In this document: in pieces, positions 63,418 through 64,000 of the stretch
Layout of the letters: every line of letters starts with the position of its first letter
Position numbering within the stretch: the stretch's first letter is position 1
Assembly: GCA_008694505.1 (NCBI GenBank)
Contig: VZDJ01000090.1
Span: 3,093,521-3,157,520, forward strand
Length of the DNA: 64,000 nt
From: Cyanoderma ruficeps
Taxonomy: Eukaryota > Chordata > Aves > Passeriformes > Timaliidae
Direction of reading: 5' to 3'
The notes under the pieces: model-generated
Told to the model about the DNA's origin: nothing
Database searches by the model: none
Seen by the model: only the letters and a program-made list of their open reading frames with translations
Position numbers and translations under genes: made by a program

Positions 63418-64000
63418 ACCAGTACCAAGCAGCCAGCTGCACAGGAAAAATCACCAGTAATTTGAGTCTTGCTCAGCAACACTGGTCACATTTGGAAAGA
63501 AAATTAAAAAGAGGAAAAAAAAAATCCAACAAAACAACAAACCAACCAACCTGTTCATTTTAGTGTTCAATTTTTTATTATTATTATTGTTGTTCTTATT
63601 TAACCTTGTAAAATATCTATAAATACAAACCAGTTTCATTGTATTCTCACTCTGCAGGGTGTCCGGGGCAGGGGACTAGGTGGGGGGAGGAGGGAAAGCG
63701 GAGCAATACAACACACCAATGTCTCCCCTCGACAATCTCTTCATGTTGGAAGTTTGCTGTTGTGTACTTCAGAACCAGGACTCTTGCCTCATACCCCCTC
63801 CCACAACAGAAAGAAGGAAGAAAACGAAACAAACAAATCCCAAACCTCATTCTCTGCTGAAGTTCTTTTTTTTTTAACCCTCTTTTTTTATTTTCTTTTT
63901 AAGTGAAGTTTTGGACTTTGATGTAGTGCACAGCTTGAATTTGGTCGGGAGCTTAGCAGGGGTCATTCAACAGAGCTCAGCGTTTCTTGTCAGCAAATCC
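63418..64000 (+). other. GSK3B: GSK3B 3' UTR, proximal part
   Basis: Non-coding sequence after the stop codon that continues past the window edge. It holds a (TTA)n/(TTG)n stretch near 63573-63596 and A- or T-rich patches. I see no clear polyadenylation site, which fits the several-kilobase 3' UTR of GSK3B in other vertebrates. Confidence 0.85.

Overview
This window is vertebrate genomic DNA, almost certainly from a bird. It is AT-rich with compact introns, and its recognisable interspersed repeats are CR1 LINE fragments of the avian type. The whole window lies inside one plus-strand protein-coding gene, GSK3B (glycogen synthase kinase-3 beta). I see no second gene that I can support.

Layout: nine constitutive coding exons lie at 329-412, 12252-12362, 15199-15329, 17145-17251, 26510-26607, 37741-37836, 50439-50625, 56191-56289 and 63350-63417 (stop codon). 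They correspond to exons 3-11 of the mammalian gene. All have AG/GT borders where both borders lie in the window, and all keep the mammalian exon lengths and phases. Together they encode 326 residues, equivalent to human residues 95-420, with no insertion or deletion. Exons 1-2 (N-terminus, Ser9, glycine loop, Lys85) lie upstream of the window. The 3' UTR starts at 63418 and runs past the right edge.

The most notable find is a 39-nt in-frame cassette at 48018-48056, deep in the 12.6-kb intron between exons 8 and 9. It encodes exactly the 13-residue insert of the neuron-enriched GSK3-beta-2 isoform (exon 8b). Upstream of it is an unusual block (about 46.6-47.5 kb) with several 18-20 nt palindromes built on TTTAGT/ACTAAA half sites, a diverged direct repeat and a long pyrimidine tract.

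The kinase-domain exons are nearly identical to the mammalian protein as I remember it. The C-terminal tail (exons 10-11) has many substitutions. The introns hold at least five CR1 fragments in both orientations, several microsatellites, a G/T-rich tract, a strongly C-rich tract just after exon 10, and a poly-T run interrupted by four N bases. Two antisense coding-like stretches (about 23.6-23.9 kb and 55.6-56.2 kb) could be degraded pseudogene pieces but are unidentified.

The exons work together as one kinase. Exon 3 gives the helix-C Glu and the primed-phosphate Arg96. Exon 4 gives the hinge, exon 5 the catalytic loop and DFG, exon 6 the activation loop with Tyr216 and APE, exons 7-8 the Axin/FRAT binding surface, exon 9 the end of the kinase fold, and exons 10-11 the Ser/Thr-rich tail.
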